Source of the DNA: Phoronis australis
Lineage: Eukaryota > Phoronida > Phoronidae
Assembly: GCA_002633005.1 (NCBI GenBank)
Contig: NMRA01000024.1
Location: forward strand, 769,786-833,785
Reading direction: 5' to 3'
DNA length: 64,000 bases
Shown: positions 1 to 13,700 of the stretch, one piece after another
How the letters are laid out: each line of letters begins with the position of its first letter
Numbering within the stretch: position 1 is the stretch's first letter
Notes under the pieces: generated by a model
What the model saw: only the letters and a program-made list of their open reading frames with translations
Told to the model about the DNA's origin: nothing
Database searches by the model: none
Translations under genes and position numbers: made by a program

Positions 1-928
1 AAAATATTAACATGAATTTTATAGTTTAGCCAGGCTTAAGCATAACGTGTAGAAAATCTTCCGGTGCTCTGGTTGGATTAGAATGTCCTCGTCTGTCATC
101 TGACACATAGCACGGCCGAAGATGATAGATTGATAGATGCGTATATTTGTTTATACGTCAGGGACATTATACGAAACAATAGCCATGATAAGGTTGCAGT
201 TATTTTAAGTGCAAAATTTATTTTTGACGAGGTGAAAACTTCTTACTTGGTGGCTGCAATAGGTCTAATGCCCATTTAAAATACATTCATGGAGCTGAAA
301 TGCTTACGTCGCCCTCTGGAGGAGTATTGTAGCCCAATGCTGAACTAGTGCTAGGAGGAATTATGTTTTGTGTAGTATTGGTGTGACTGGGCTGGGGATA
401 GCAAAACAGCATGCAGTAGACGCAGCGAATCAAATTTATTGCAGCCTGGAGAAAAAAAATACAAAAGTAGTAAAAACTGTCCAAAACGTGTGCCTCAATT
501 TAATTAGGACATTTACTGCAGCAGCTTAACTGACATCATTTTAATAACATTTTTTCAAGTACTAAAGTAAGGAAAAACGAATTAAACACAAAACTAATTA
601 TGTAACTCCGACAACGCAGTAAAACATGACCGATCACACAATTTGCACAAAGACGGCAATGATGGTCAGTTTAATTGAATAATTTAAATACTGTACTAAA
701 TAAAGAATACAAATATTACAGAATTACATAAAAATCCATTACAAGTAGTACTGAGAAAAATAAATACAAAAACACTCATCAAATTGCTCTTTTGGGATGA
801 TTTTAGGAATAGCTAGCTGCAAGTTACAGATACTTGAGAGTCATGACATAAGTCAGTGTTTGCCCTACTCTTCCAAAAACTGGGGTCCAGTGGACCCACC
901 TTCCAATATTTTTGGGGTCCATGAAACT

Positions 929-1091
929 TACCGTAATTGTTCGGGTTAACGCCCTGGGCGGTTAAATTGGCGAATCCAAAAAATCGGGGGAGGGCCGTTA
1001 ACCGAGCAGTGGGCGGTTAAATCGAAAATCCACTTAAAGTCGGGGATGGGCGGTTAACTGAGCATGGGCGTTAACCCGAACGATTACGGTA
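929..1091. mobile_element. 163-bp MITE with 25-bp TACCGTA terminal inverted repeats
   Basis: The left end TACCGTAATTGTTCGGGTTA and the reverse complement of the right end agree over 25 bp with one mismatch. The interior carries repeated GGGCGGTTAA motifs. Related shorter copies are at 2373-2459, 50745-50825 and 58666-58764. Confidence 0.7.
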
Positions 1092-2372
1092 GTCCCGAAA
1101 TCTTTAAAAACACTCGCAGTGTGAGACAAGCTTTTATTTTTCATAATATTCGTCTGTTTTGACACCATTATTGTGATTGTGTTATTGAGTCTACCCCCTA
1201 TTGGACCAATTGTAACAGGATATTCTGGCCTACATTGTGATGACCTACTTACGGAGCAACGATGCCCGTATTTAGCTTTGAAAAATGAACCAATCTAGTG
1301 GTGTTGTTATGAATGAAAGGTACGTTATGGTAATCAAAGAAAAGAACTTGATGATATTCATTTGTTTTTAGTTTTATTTATCACAACTTTTGAACAAAAT
1401 TTTGCATCCAAGGTGGCGCACTCGTCCAATCAATTGGCATCTTTTACAGTTTGGTTGCGTCAAATGACACAAAACGCAGCTTCGGGCAAAGACTGTAAGT
1501 AGTCCATCAACACATTGTGAATTGTTCATTTCAAATCGTGAAATACAAGTCATTTACGGATTCTTACAAGCAGTGTTTGAACAGTTATTTGTTGTTGTGA
1601 GCTATTTAAAATCTTTTGCGTGTTATTTTTGGATAAATCAATCGGTGGGCGATCGTTAGAAGTTTTTTCACATGCCAAAAAAATTGCCTGCGAGTTGTTG
1701 CGTTTTGTGACAATTTTTGTATGGATTGGTTATGATTTGGCAATCCATAAGGACTGTTAAGAAAAATCTTTGAATGTGAAGGAGGAACAACCTTTCCAAA
1801 CATAAATACAATGAACAACAGGACACATAGTGAAATTAGAGAATTTGTCTCTCACCCAGTGACTTAGTAGTGAAGTGTGCTAGCAAAAACTAAACACCAA
1901 ACCAGTATCATGAGTTCAATCCCCAAAGTAAACATAATTTAGACATGATACATATCTAGGCTCTCGCTAGCTACTCGCCAGCTCGTCATTGACAAATTCT
2001 GAGCAACACTGGCGATGGTAGATCTAAGTCCATTCACCATCTTGGCAAATGCTTTCGCAACTTTACATTAAACATTAATTTCGGGAAACCTACTCGTGCT
2101 GCAAACGAACTTCGATTCAGAGTCCTAAAAATAGCAAGCAAATATTCCATTTGATGTCCGTCAGTCCCCCTGAAACCACTCTTTTACCACAACGAAACGT
2201 TCAACTGTGGGGGGAGGGGTCATCGCTCTTGGTAATGGTGATTTCTTGCGTGATCTCGTATAGTTGCTGCCACTTGTCGTCTGCAAGTGACAATGTCAAA
2301 ACAACGCACAAAGACCCAGTCTCTCAATATCTTCTTACACTCGCAGTGTGGTGTGAGACGCTCCAACAGTAT

Positions 2373-2459
2373 TACCGTACGCGTCCGGGTTACCACCCAG
2401 GGCGCTTAAATTGGTGGTCAGTAAGCCGAGCATGGGCGGTAACTCGGACGAGTACAGTA
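2373..2459. mobile_element. 87-bp relative of the TACCGTA MITE
   Basis: The termini TACCGTACGCGTCCGGGTTA and TAACTCGGACGAGTACAGTA are imperfect inverted repeats, with the GCATGGGCGG core shared with 929-1091. Confidence 0.6.
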
Positions 2460-3650
2460 AATTACTTGAGGGATAAAACTGAAGTGGGTTGAGCTGTTTC
2501 AAACATGCTATTTGAACTCAAGGCTTAGATTTATTATTTTTAAATTGCATGAATCCTAATTCATGACGAACTTTACTTATTTTTGTCGTGTAAAATATTG
2601 TTTGAGACTTGACACTGACAGATTTTCTTTTCAAGGAGTAAAAAGTGCAGACGACGCCAGGAAGAACGAGTTCATTATCTATTTTTAAATCAAAATACGT
2701 CAAATGTCATACCTAGTCAGCTTGCTAAATGTCGCAAGTATAAATTTAAGTTATTGAGAGACTTGGATGCATTTGCATTTCGGCGGTGACTGAAAGAAAG
2801 CAAAAGGTAATTAAAATTAAATGTCAGTTCGTTTCTTAATGAGTTTTATGTTCACTACTCTGCACAATTTAGCTTTACTTTGCAAGCCACAAGTTATGTT
2901 AATGTTTTTGGATCTAAATGTCTTGCTCATCAAAATTTCCATGTGGTTGACGTACCCGTGCCGTAACCCAGGGATAGCGGGGAAGGCCTGCCCATTTTTT
3001 AAGGCCAACATCATTTAAATGTCCATGCTCGGGTATAGGGGGAACCTCTGCCCACACTCTTTAGGTCATAATAAAACACATAATGGCTGACATCCCCTCT
3101 CAACTTATTAGGTTGGTGTATGACCTTGGAATGTTAATCATTGTTTTTTTCTGAAGGCAGCTGTCTTTTCTTATAGTACATTATGAAAAGGATGTGTGCA
3201 TAACACGAACAATAAAAAGCTCGGTCCTTGTATCTGTATTTTTATCAATTGCGGGGGTTGGGAAAATAGAAAATATTTGGCTAATAATTTTTGAAAATGG
3301 CTAAAAGTTTTCAGATGCTTTAGCTATTTTAGCTAACACCTTTAAAAGTCTAGTGTGAGCCTAGAATATATTTTACAAAATTTCATTTGTTGTGTTATGA
3401 CATTGTCGTGCACAGCAGGTGTCTGAGCCTGTTGGCAGGAGCATATAGTACGTGTTGCTGGTGCTTAAAAGACTGTCATCAGTGGTGTCTTGAGTGAACT
3501 CGGTGTGTCTTAGTAGGTGACACTTCTACCCCTACAAAACTGTACAAATATACAGATTTGGAACAACGTGGGTAAAAAATTGGCCTAATTGATTCTGACG
3601 CAAAATTCACTCGCCTTTGAGTAGGCTACGGGCGTTAATGAAATTACCGT

Positions 3651-4700
3651 TCACTTTTTCAGTGTCAGCGATAAGTTAATCAAACGTGACAATTGACCAA
3701 TGGTCGCCTTGATTTGGTGGTCTCTGATTTTGAAAACCAGTTTCATCCACTTGCATAACAGGCAGCACATTTCTGAAACAATTCCTAACTGCACTTTGTT
3801 GAGCACTGCATGAAACGTAGTATCTTGAAGTTTCGTGTGAATCCGACCTGCCATTTCCGAGACATGGTGTTCCGAAGTTGGTTCAAACTGGAATTTTTCT
3901 AGGGTAACGTAAAAACTTTAAATCGTTATTTCCAGGTTGTTCAAAAAGACACGCTTCGTCACATTAAATACAAGACTCGGTTGGGTGGCAAGTTGCCCGT
4001 AGCTGATGTCATTGACCTGGTTGTTGTTGGCAATGGAGCCCCAGGTTGTCCCCATAGTGTCATGGTAACGACAAGCATGAACAGGTACCTGTTCAATTGT
4101 GGGGAGGGGACTCAGCGACTGGCTACGGAACACAAGTAAGTGATCAGGTTACTTATGGGAAAAATTGTTCGGTTCNTCACTTTTTCAGTGTCAGCGATAA
4201 GTTAATCAAACGTGACAATTGACCAATGGTCACCTTGATTTGGTGGTCTCTGATTTTGAAAACCAGTTTCATCCACGTGCATAACAGGCAGCACATTCCT
4301 GAAACAATTCCTAACTGCACTTCGTTGAGCACTGCATGAAACGTAGTATCTTGAAGTTTCGTGTGAATCCGAATGCCATTTCCGAGACATGGTGTTCCGA
4401 AGTTGGTCCAAACTGGAATTTTTCTAGGGTAACGTAAAAACTTCAAATCGTTATTTCCAGGTTGCTCAAAAAGACACGCTTCGTCACATTAAATACAAGA
4501 CTCGGTTGGGTGGCAAGTTGCCCGTAGCTGATGTCATTGACCTCGTTGTTGTTGGCAATGGAGCCCCAGGTTGTCCCCATAGTGTCATGGTAACGACAAG
4601 CATGAACAGGTACCTGTTCAACTGTGGGGAGGGGACTCAGCGACTGGCTACGGAACACAAGTAAGTGATCAGGTTACTTATGGGAAAAATTGTTCGGTTC
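3651..4700. repeat. ~525-bp head-to-tail direct duplication joined at a single N
   Basis: Positions 3651-4175 and 4177-4700 are nearly identical, with a few substitutions and one small indel near 3850/4374. The single N at 4176 sits exactly at the joint. The unit holds intron sequence, the ELAC2 exon and the start of the next intron. Confidence 0.93.
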
Positions 4701-7700
4701 CAGACAGAACATTGTAAAATTGAGTTTTTCTTAAATGTCATACCCCGTAACACCGGTAGAAAATCCTGGATATTGTCATGAAATGTCAAAAAACGAATCA
4801 TTTCCCATTAAATTCGTGTAAAATAACCAGCATAATGTCACAATGTGCTGTCATATTCCCGAATACTGTCATTAAAAAATGTACGAATTTCAAATTGATT
4901 CCCATTCACTTATTAGCACGTGTACCTTTATTTTTTGGTATAAAACTAAGTTAACCTAATTCATCTTAAATTAATTTGCCTTTTCGGATCTCGGTGTGGG
5001 GGGTAAAATCAATTGTTTCGTCAAAAAACGAATCATTTCCCATTAAGCTCATGTAAAATAACCCAGGCCTGTTAATGTCACATTGTATCCTCATATTCCC
5101 AGATACTCTCATTACAAAATCACCAAGATTGACTCTCACCTGCTTATTAACATAGATACCTACTGTTTTCTGTGTAAAAGCTAACCTAATTTATCTTGAT
5201 TCATTTACCTATCGGATCTCGTCGCTGGGGATGAATTCAGCCATTTCCTAGTTACCTATCTTACCAACACTCTTAGCAACTTACGATCAGTACCAAGTCG
5301 AAACCTTCTTAATGGCATATCTTGCTTGTTATCATGTAATTAACATGGATACCAAGGATATGACATTAATCAGGCTCCTCTGCGTTGCTAAAACTTCAAT
5401 TTTCTTCATTTGAAGGGTTGCTACTTTTCAACAAATGTTCAAAATTTTAAACAGACATTGTTTGCAACAGCTGTATTGTACCATCCACGTCGACAAAAGA
5501 CTAAAAGTTAGTTGTAAGTTATGAGAAGTTTGGTGGAATAAAATTCCATTTGTCCGCCAGTTTGTATCCTAAATTAGATCTTTTTTACCATAGAGTTGTC
5601 AAGTGCAGCAACAGTTAACTTGTTATTGATAAATGGCTGTATGAAGGTAAAAATAAAGATGTATATTACATTATTTATTAAAACTAGTTTTACTTATAAA
5701 TATGTCTAATAGGCATTTCACTCAAGAAAGCGGTCTCATAATACTCACTGTGATACGATTTTATCTAAAGTCACTTGAGTTGCAGACTTATTCAACAACA
5801 ATTCAAGATGGGATAAGCATGGCAGTGTTTTTAAACCCCAAAGCACTCTGATTAAGAATTCAACATTGACAGCTAAACAACAGTGACGTGACCTTTTAAC
5901 TTGTGGCGACCTTTTTATGTTGGAGCGCCATCTTTGGACTTCTAGTATGTCAAATTTTGTATACCAGTCAGTGTTTGTATCAAGGAAAGAAACAACAATT
6001 TGAAAAAATATCCATTTTTCAGTTTTCAATGGACTACACAATTCAAAATTCTAATTGTTTTCTATTACCTGGGTACGGTAAATCTGTAAACGTACCTGGA
6101 AGTAATTTATTTGTGAGCGCAAAAAAATCTGCCCTAAAACGTCATGTACAGGCTGGTCCAAAAAGCTGTGCTGTCCTATATGATTCATACTCGTGTCAAG
6201 TGAATCTCTTTATCTCCTGAGCATGATGTGTAAACACCCTGAAAAATGTGGAGGAAATGTTGCAAAACACTCATTTCAGATGAAATGCAGTAAAATGCTT
6301 TTTAACCGCCCTATAGATGCTGGTGATACTGATAACAGTGTTCACCTCAGAAAATTCTTTAGCAGGAATTGCTCAGTTTATGCACTTGATGGGAAGTCTT
6401 TGTTCAGACTCTGATGGTGGAATTCAAGGTTTGATATCTACATGTACACTAAACTGATGTCGGTAGATGCCCTCATGTGCTTAAAACCACGCACAGCATT
6501 AATGATAAAAGGTTTTGTTTTAGTCCATTTTTTAGGATGAAACCCCTTATAGACTCTCTAATACAATAAATTTGTGTCTAATTTTGTAAGCTATGGATGG
6601 AGCGAACTTCACCAATTGCTTGTGCAGTTTGATTAGTCGACTCAAACTTGATTTGTCACAGTTTGAGGTTTACACTTGGGTTATGACATAATTATCACTG
6701 GGTTGGCGTTAACAGTTCACTTTTCTCCCATGAGTTCTAACTTTTCATGGTGGAGGTGAGTCAAGTTGTCATCATTATGGCAAAATTCAAACTTGTTACT
6801 GTGAGCCGTAACAAGTTTTCAAAAACAATAGTGACGTGGTGCAATTAAATTTACAGTATGATAAATAATGTGTGGGAAAGTGGTTGAGAAATACAATACT
6901 TGTACTTTATGACATTCCAGGTTGAAAATAGCCAGGCTGGGTAATGTGTTCATAACTCACAAGTCATGGCAGAACATAGGAGGACTTCCTGGTAAGATAT
7001 GTCAGTCATCTGTGTAGGCTGTCCAATCACAGTTGAGCACTCTGTGTGCATGCTGGGAACATGACCAATCACACTTGAACACTATGAGTGCATATTGGGA
7101 TCATGACCAATCACAGTTGACCTCTTAAAGGGCATGTGGGGATCATGACCAATCACAATTGAGTACTCTGAGTGCCTGTTGGGAATATGTCAAGTCAGAA
7201 TATTGAGCAGTATAAGTACATTCTAAAAGCATTTGTGTTGACTTCGCAGAATATTTTTACTGTATGCTAGAAGCTTGTCATAGGCTGTCCAATTAGTGTT
7301 ACGAGTGTCGTTGGAAATGTAATTATCATGAAATAACTGTTAATTAGTGATGATGGAAAGTTTCTAATTTTTATGAAAATTGCTCATATTCCATTTTGCA
7401 AAATTGTTTAGTCAGCACGTGGAAAATATCTATTTTAATTATCAAAATTGCCAGTACATGACATTATACAATTTGGTTCAAAAACAGTGAGCCATCCTTG
7501 TCTCTTGTTTTAGATAACAAATCAATTACATCTTTGAATTCTCACTCAGTTATCCAACTGTACATAAAAAATACTACTAATTCACAAGCCAGGTATTTCA
7601 TTTACAGTACCGCTGTTGTTTATCAAATGCAGACTGTGGGGCTTGTCGGCTTGTAAACATCTGGTGATATCACAAACAACTTGCTATGCGTAACCTGATT

Positions 7701-10700
7701 ATTAATTGGTGGTGAGATTTACTTAAGCGTGATCGGATGACACATGTCTTGAGAATTTTTTATTCCGAAGATTGGCAAATCTTTTTTGCGTAGATTTAAT
7801 GACATTTCGAAGCTCGTTTTCAGTCTTTTATTTTTGTGTAACTGTTGCTTAGTCGTACCGGCACCAAAAGGCTTGTTGCAGTGAACGCGTGCTTTCAATG
7901 ATGATACAGTCAAGTTGCAAGCCATGTTGTTTTCCTTCACTGTTTACATTTCATCAAGTTATCTAAGATGCCACTGTTTACGAGCAGACAACTGTTGAGC
8001 TATAACCTGATATCAGCACAGCTACTTGAGATCATTTTGACTAAGTACTTACGCAAAATTAGGTTTCCTGGTTTATGGCGGTTTTAAAAGTGCACCGTAT
8101 TGTCCTTCAAAAGAGCATGCCTTTTTAAAAGTACATCGCTTTAAAGACGCTCGTTTGTAAATGAAAGCACATTTCCATGTGTACTTTAAAATAGTTATGA
8201 GCCCACCTAGGTTAAAGTGAACCAAGTTTTGGTTAAGAGCGCTTGCCGTTGCAAAACTGGTGTCAACTCGTTCACTATCAGATTACGGTTAAAATTTGGG
8301 ACCGAAATAATTGCTAAACTCACCATATTTCTATTTTTCAAAGGCTTACCACAATGTTGCAAATGCTCTAAAATTTACCAAGTGCTGTTTAGTAATAGCT
8401 ACAACATATGATCCATGCTGAAAGCAAAGTAAATTTTCTTGAAAAGTGATTTTGTTGAGAGATTTGACAAAATGAAAATTCAACTTTCTGTCACATCACG
8501 TCCCAAACTGAAGAATTTTTACTGTAGAGGGTGATTTTTTGTTTTAGAAAGTCAAAGAACTAATGATTTGTTATTGCTTGTCACCAAGCTTGCTGTATCA
8601 TCAACTCATCGCAACATACTGGTTTCGATGCCAAGCACTTACAATCTGTACAGTCCTCGTCAACAAAAACTTCAAATTCGAAAGGAATAACAAAATTCAC
8701 AATTCAAAGTCCACGTCTATACTGTGGATAGTTTTTAATTGTTTGGAATGGGTACACTGTCCCGTTTTGCTGAAGAAATGGCCCGTGTCCCATGAGTTCA
8801 GTCGCGTTGCATTTATTTTCAAACTCGACACAGGTGAGCCAGACTCATTGTGGTAAAATCAAAGCTGGTCGCTGCAATGAGTCACTGTAATTCCGGAAAC
8901 CACTTCGAATAAAAAGTTGAGACCAGGGGCCCATTCGAACAAAATTGACTTATCTAAGACAAATCTTAAATTTATAGTAAATTTTAAAGTAAAACTTAAA
9001 TTTTTCTTGAGACCGTTTCAAGAGATCTGAAGTTTGATTGACGTTTTTGATATAAGTTTTGCCTTAATTTTGACTATCTTACCGGATGTGGAAGGAACTT
9101 TAGTCAGTTTCTTGGAAAGGGCTCCAAGTGGTTAGTGGTCTTCGTCAAATTTTTCACCTTTGAGTTCTGTTTATTTCAAAGATGGGATGATTGGCCTTTT
9201 TTCGACATGACTTGCAGCTGTATTGTATAACAGCTATGGTCACCTGGGTGGCATTCAGTAGATAATTTTTTGTGAGAAAATCAAGATCACACAAGGTCAC
9301 CTAAAATCAAGCGAGTGAAAGGCGAGTTTTTCCCAAGAATGTTATAGACTTTACTGGCATAACCTAGTAAAATGGCGGTCACTGAGACGACCGTTCGGTG
9401 AGGTTGGGATGAGCGATTTGTTCACTTCTTTGACCGTCTGTTTTGTCTCAAGATTGTCTTCTGCACTGATGAATTTGAAGTCATGTTCTTATGAGCCTCT
9501 CAGCAGGTGGCGGTGTGGTCTGTGCATGCTGTGCTAGGACCCACAGTTCCAGTAGTAGAAGTTTATCTTGCTTATTTTGCTTGAATTTCTTAACTAATCT
9601 TGTTCATTATTTTGCCGCTATGCCATTTACTACTTTCTATTTGTTTCCAAATATTTTGTCATTGAAGTTGCAAGAACTCTGTGCCTTCTGTCAAGAAGCT
9701 ACCTCAGGATTATATTTTTGATTGATCACTTATGATTATAAAATGGTGTTAATTAATCGATTTCTGGGCTTGAGAGGTGCATAAAATAATCTTCGTTGTT
9801 AAGGCAATTTTTCGAGCCTGGTTTTGTGTACAGTACAAACCAAATAAAGTGACCCGTTAACTTCTGCCGTATCGACTGAACGCAAGCGGAATTCTACATC
9901 ATGAGGGTTGATTGCAAGCGGAATTAGCCATCATGGTCGTCATCCATCATTACTAGAAGATTACTGGAAAGTTAACAAAGCGTAAAGACTGTTGTTGACT
10001 ATCCTTCTAGTTGGGATCTAATGAAGCATGAATGGACTTCGTTATAACCAATAAAGCCTGCTTCGAACAATGACGTATGATGTACGCTCGCCTAATTGGG
10101 TCACCGCCTGTCATCACACTACAGAGTTGTGTTTCTATTAGTATTGCATTTGGCAGTACAAATGAGTATTTAGATTTGACTCTGGCTGTGCTCTTACAAT
10201 GCAATGGCAAAACGAGGAGTTATTCTACACAGGTATTACAGTGGAGTCCACCTAGTGTCATGCCCTCGGTTTCGACGTAAATTATGATAATAAACGGGAT
10301 ATTCCATTAAAAGGGGTTCTACTTGGCAAAGATTGTAACAATTCTTATATGTGGAGTATCTCAGGGTAAGACAGGTAAACGAAACAACTGATTTAACCTC
10401 CAGCTCCAAGATCCAATAAGTTAAATTTATTTAAGATGAATTAGTTTTATACCAAAAAGTGAAGGTACACAATGCTAATGGATGGGAATGAATTTTGTTG
10501 ATGTTTTATGACGAATTTTCGGGAATATGACAATAAATTGTGACGTTATGCTGGTTATTTTACGTGGATTTAATGGGAAAGGATTCGGTTTTGACATTAA
10601 ATGACAGCATCCACGATATTCTATTACTCCATCAGAAAACTACAACAAAAGACAATATACTGTTATTTACGATAATTGTTGAGGAAATAATTCTAGACAA

Positions 10701-13700
10701 GATGCCCCTTAGTGTGTTATACACTAGAACTAGGTCAACGTTTGGGCATACTTAATGGGCTGTTGTGGTGGTGTCCATGGAAGATTGCATGGTGATGTAA
10801 TTTCCATTCAGAATGAGCCAGAAAAAATCAACACGATCACAACGGGGAAACGGTATTCTGTTTGTTTTCTTTTTTGCACATATGGCGCACTGTATTCTCC
10901 AGTTGTCAGGTCTTGGCAATCCCAGGAATCCCTTCTAATCTTAGTAACAAAGATGTTGACACCACTTTCGTAATGACAAATGGCCCAAGTTTTTTTCTCA
11001 GGATTTGGATTTAAAAGGTGTTCATTTATTAAATGTCTGTATTTCTGTCTTCATTTAAATTCACCATTTTTTGTCCTATACCCGATACAGGCATGGCGTT
11101 GACTCTGCAAGCCAGCAATGTACCTGATTTGTCACTGCACGGACCTCCGAATGTGGTAAGATAACTTTGTGTTCAAGAAATCATTACTTGAACTTTGAAT
11201 CTACTCAGAATTATGAAGTAGGGTTAGATGTTTGCTTCTTAACTAGCCAAATCAAATCATTGAACCAAACTGCTCTGATTGTTCTTGCTGTCATTGTGAA
11301 AATTGCTGCAAATTTCCATAATTTAGTCATTTTTTGGTGTTTTGCTTGAACTTGAGTTTGAATGGTAGAACTGAACTTAGTTCTCTGTTCATTGTCACAG
11401 TGAGTAATTTCCTAAGTGAGGTCTAAATACCATAATTTTGTTTTTTCTGTGAACGTCTTATTAAGTCATAAATCAATATAGTTCAGCAACAGTTCTTTGT
11501 TACCACAAACTGGAGTAAAATTAGATAATTTTTATTATTTGTTTCCATGATAGCAAGCAGCAACGTGTATTAATAAATTAAAAACAACAACGGCTTTAAA
11601 CCGGCTTGACATGTTTCGGCATTTATTGAAACACCATCATCAGAAGAAAAAAAAAACAGTGGCCACCTTGCTAGGCCCAGCTACAAGTAATGAAGCACAG
11701 ACACAGTCAGTTACAGGGAGCAACAATAGACTAGACTAACGATGACAACATGTGGTGTGTCAGTTTCTTATTGAGGCATGGCTTGTACCACCTGGTGTGT
11801 AGAGCCTCAAGAATTTTAAGCTCCTTTGTTGTTTCTGCATAGTCTATTATAACAAAGACATTGGAAAAGCATTGCTCATAACAATGATTGGATCTCTGCA
11901 GTGAACTTGCGTCTGAATTTAGATGTTCCTTGATGATGGTGTTTCAATAAACGCGGAAACAGTCAAGCCGGTTTAAATCCGTTGTTGTTTTTATTATTAT
12001 TTATTTGTTTGTCATGTTTATTGGCAGTTGACTTCACAACTGTAAACCTGGTAATCAAAAACTACAGAGAATACGAGCGAGTGTCTGAGAAGTAATACAT
12101 CAGAAAATAAGTCATGTTTTTAATCAAATTTGTGTTGTCAGAAATTTTCTTGTCTTCCGTTGAATTCCTTAAAATGCCACGTAGAGCACATCCTGTATAG
12201 TCAGTCTCCACGGCCGTAGCTTTGCGGTTTGCAATACAATCTTTGCATCACATGGGATGCACCACTTGCACCCATAATTTTGAGAACTTATCAAAACACC
12301 AAACTTGGATTTGTATTTGATACCAATATCAATATCAATATCAAAGAAGTATCAATATCGAGAGAGCAGTGTCAGTGCTGTGCTGCTAGTAATTTTACAC
12401 TTGTCACACAATGTGGCGGACAAGTGGAAATTTATTTTTTCTAATTTCTACACAAAAATCCAAATTAAGGTTAATATAGTCTGTTATTAACGCATATTTT
12501 ATAGCTTTAATGTCACAAAACTGCATTTGATAAACTTCTCATTATGTGCAGTTAGGTAATCATCCTTGTGAAAAGAAATGAAAATGACAATTTTGGCAAT
12601 TATTTTTCATGCAAAATTAGTGAACAATTACCTTCGATACTACTCATTGATTTGAAATTATCCGTTTCAAATGGTTTTAAAGTTCTGATCATTCTCATGC
12701 AGATACTGAGTGTCATGCAAATTATGAGAACGAAACTTTAATTATTTCTTGATTAAAATAAATACAGTTGTGTTTTTCGTTGCAGGAGACTGTGATAACA
12801 AAAGCAAAAAACTTTTCAATGTTGACAACATTGAACGTCGGTAAGGAAGAAATATTTCCATCTACTGTTAAAAGATATACTGATTGTTATATGCTGTAAT
12901 TCAAAATTTGTTCTTTAAAACTTGTCATCTGTTTTGCAAAGAACACGAGTCACTTTGTGGAACTTATTTAAAGTGGTATTTACTGGCTTATCGCTGTGGC
13001 TATATATCTGGCTTCCGTTACATAAACATAATGTATCATTCAAACCACTTACTGATTACAAAATTGGTCTCAAATTGTTCCTTAGTGAAAACAGGAGTGT
13101 TTTCTGGGCTTGGAAAAAACTTGCGGTTTGTTGTTCAGTGTTCTCCACAAAAGAAAATTCAAGCTCAAATAGAATTATAAATTTAAGGAAAAAGTTTGAT
13201 AGTCCATGTCTGAACTGTGAGAATTTTTTGTGTTAAGTCTTGGAATAAATGCAGTGAAATGGTATCAAAAATCTTCAGGTGACTCATCTTCCATAAGTTC
13301 AAACAGTTCCACAGATTTTCAAACTCGATGTAAGTAAGCCAAACGCGTCATGAGAAAATTCAAACTCGACGTCGTGACAAGTTGAAACAGGCTGTGAAAA
13401 ACTGTTAATGGCTGAGACAAGACTCTGCAAGATGACCTGTCACGGCATGTCATTTTATTTGGTAAGCTCGGTCTCGAGCAATTACGAACTGTCAATTATT
13501 TTGAAAACCAAAAATCATTTCTCTTGTGAGTACGGAACAAGTCGAGACCAATTTCAAATTTAGTTTCTTTGACGGAAACCGAGTTTATTGCTGTTTTAGA
13601 TTTGTGATTACATAAGTGAGTGATTTGAAAACACATCTGTCTGAGATGACGTGAATTTTTAAATTTTTTTACCTTCACAATAATGTGTGGCATGTAAGTT

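Larger units (their letters stand above)
1..3650. other. Spacer or ELAC2 5' region, no gene recognised
   Basis: The open frames here are short and unlike known proteins. The region holds two TACCGTA MITEs. I looked for the ELAC2 initiator exon; the best splice-bounded candidate (after TTTTACAG at 1452, donor near 1496) has a stop in the required phase. Confidence 0.6.

Noticed and set aside
1452-1496. Candidate ELAC2 initiator exon (MTQNAASGKD)
   Set aside because: The donor leaves in phase 1 while the next exon needs phase 0; in the needed phase there is a TGA.
5745-6414. Overlapping open frames of about 70-105 codons on both strands
   Set aside because: Inside an ELAC2 intron, no domain, no splice support and AT-rich codon use.
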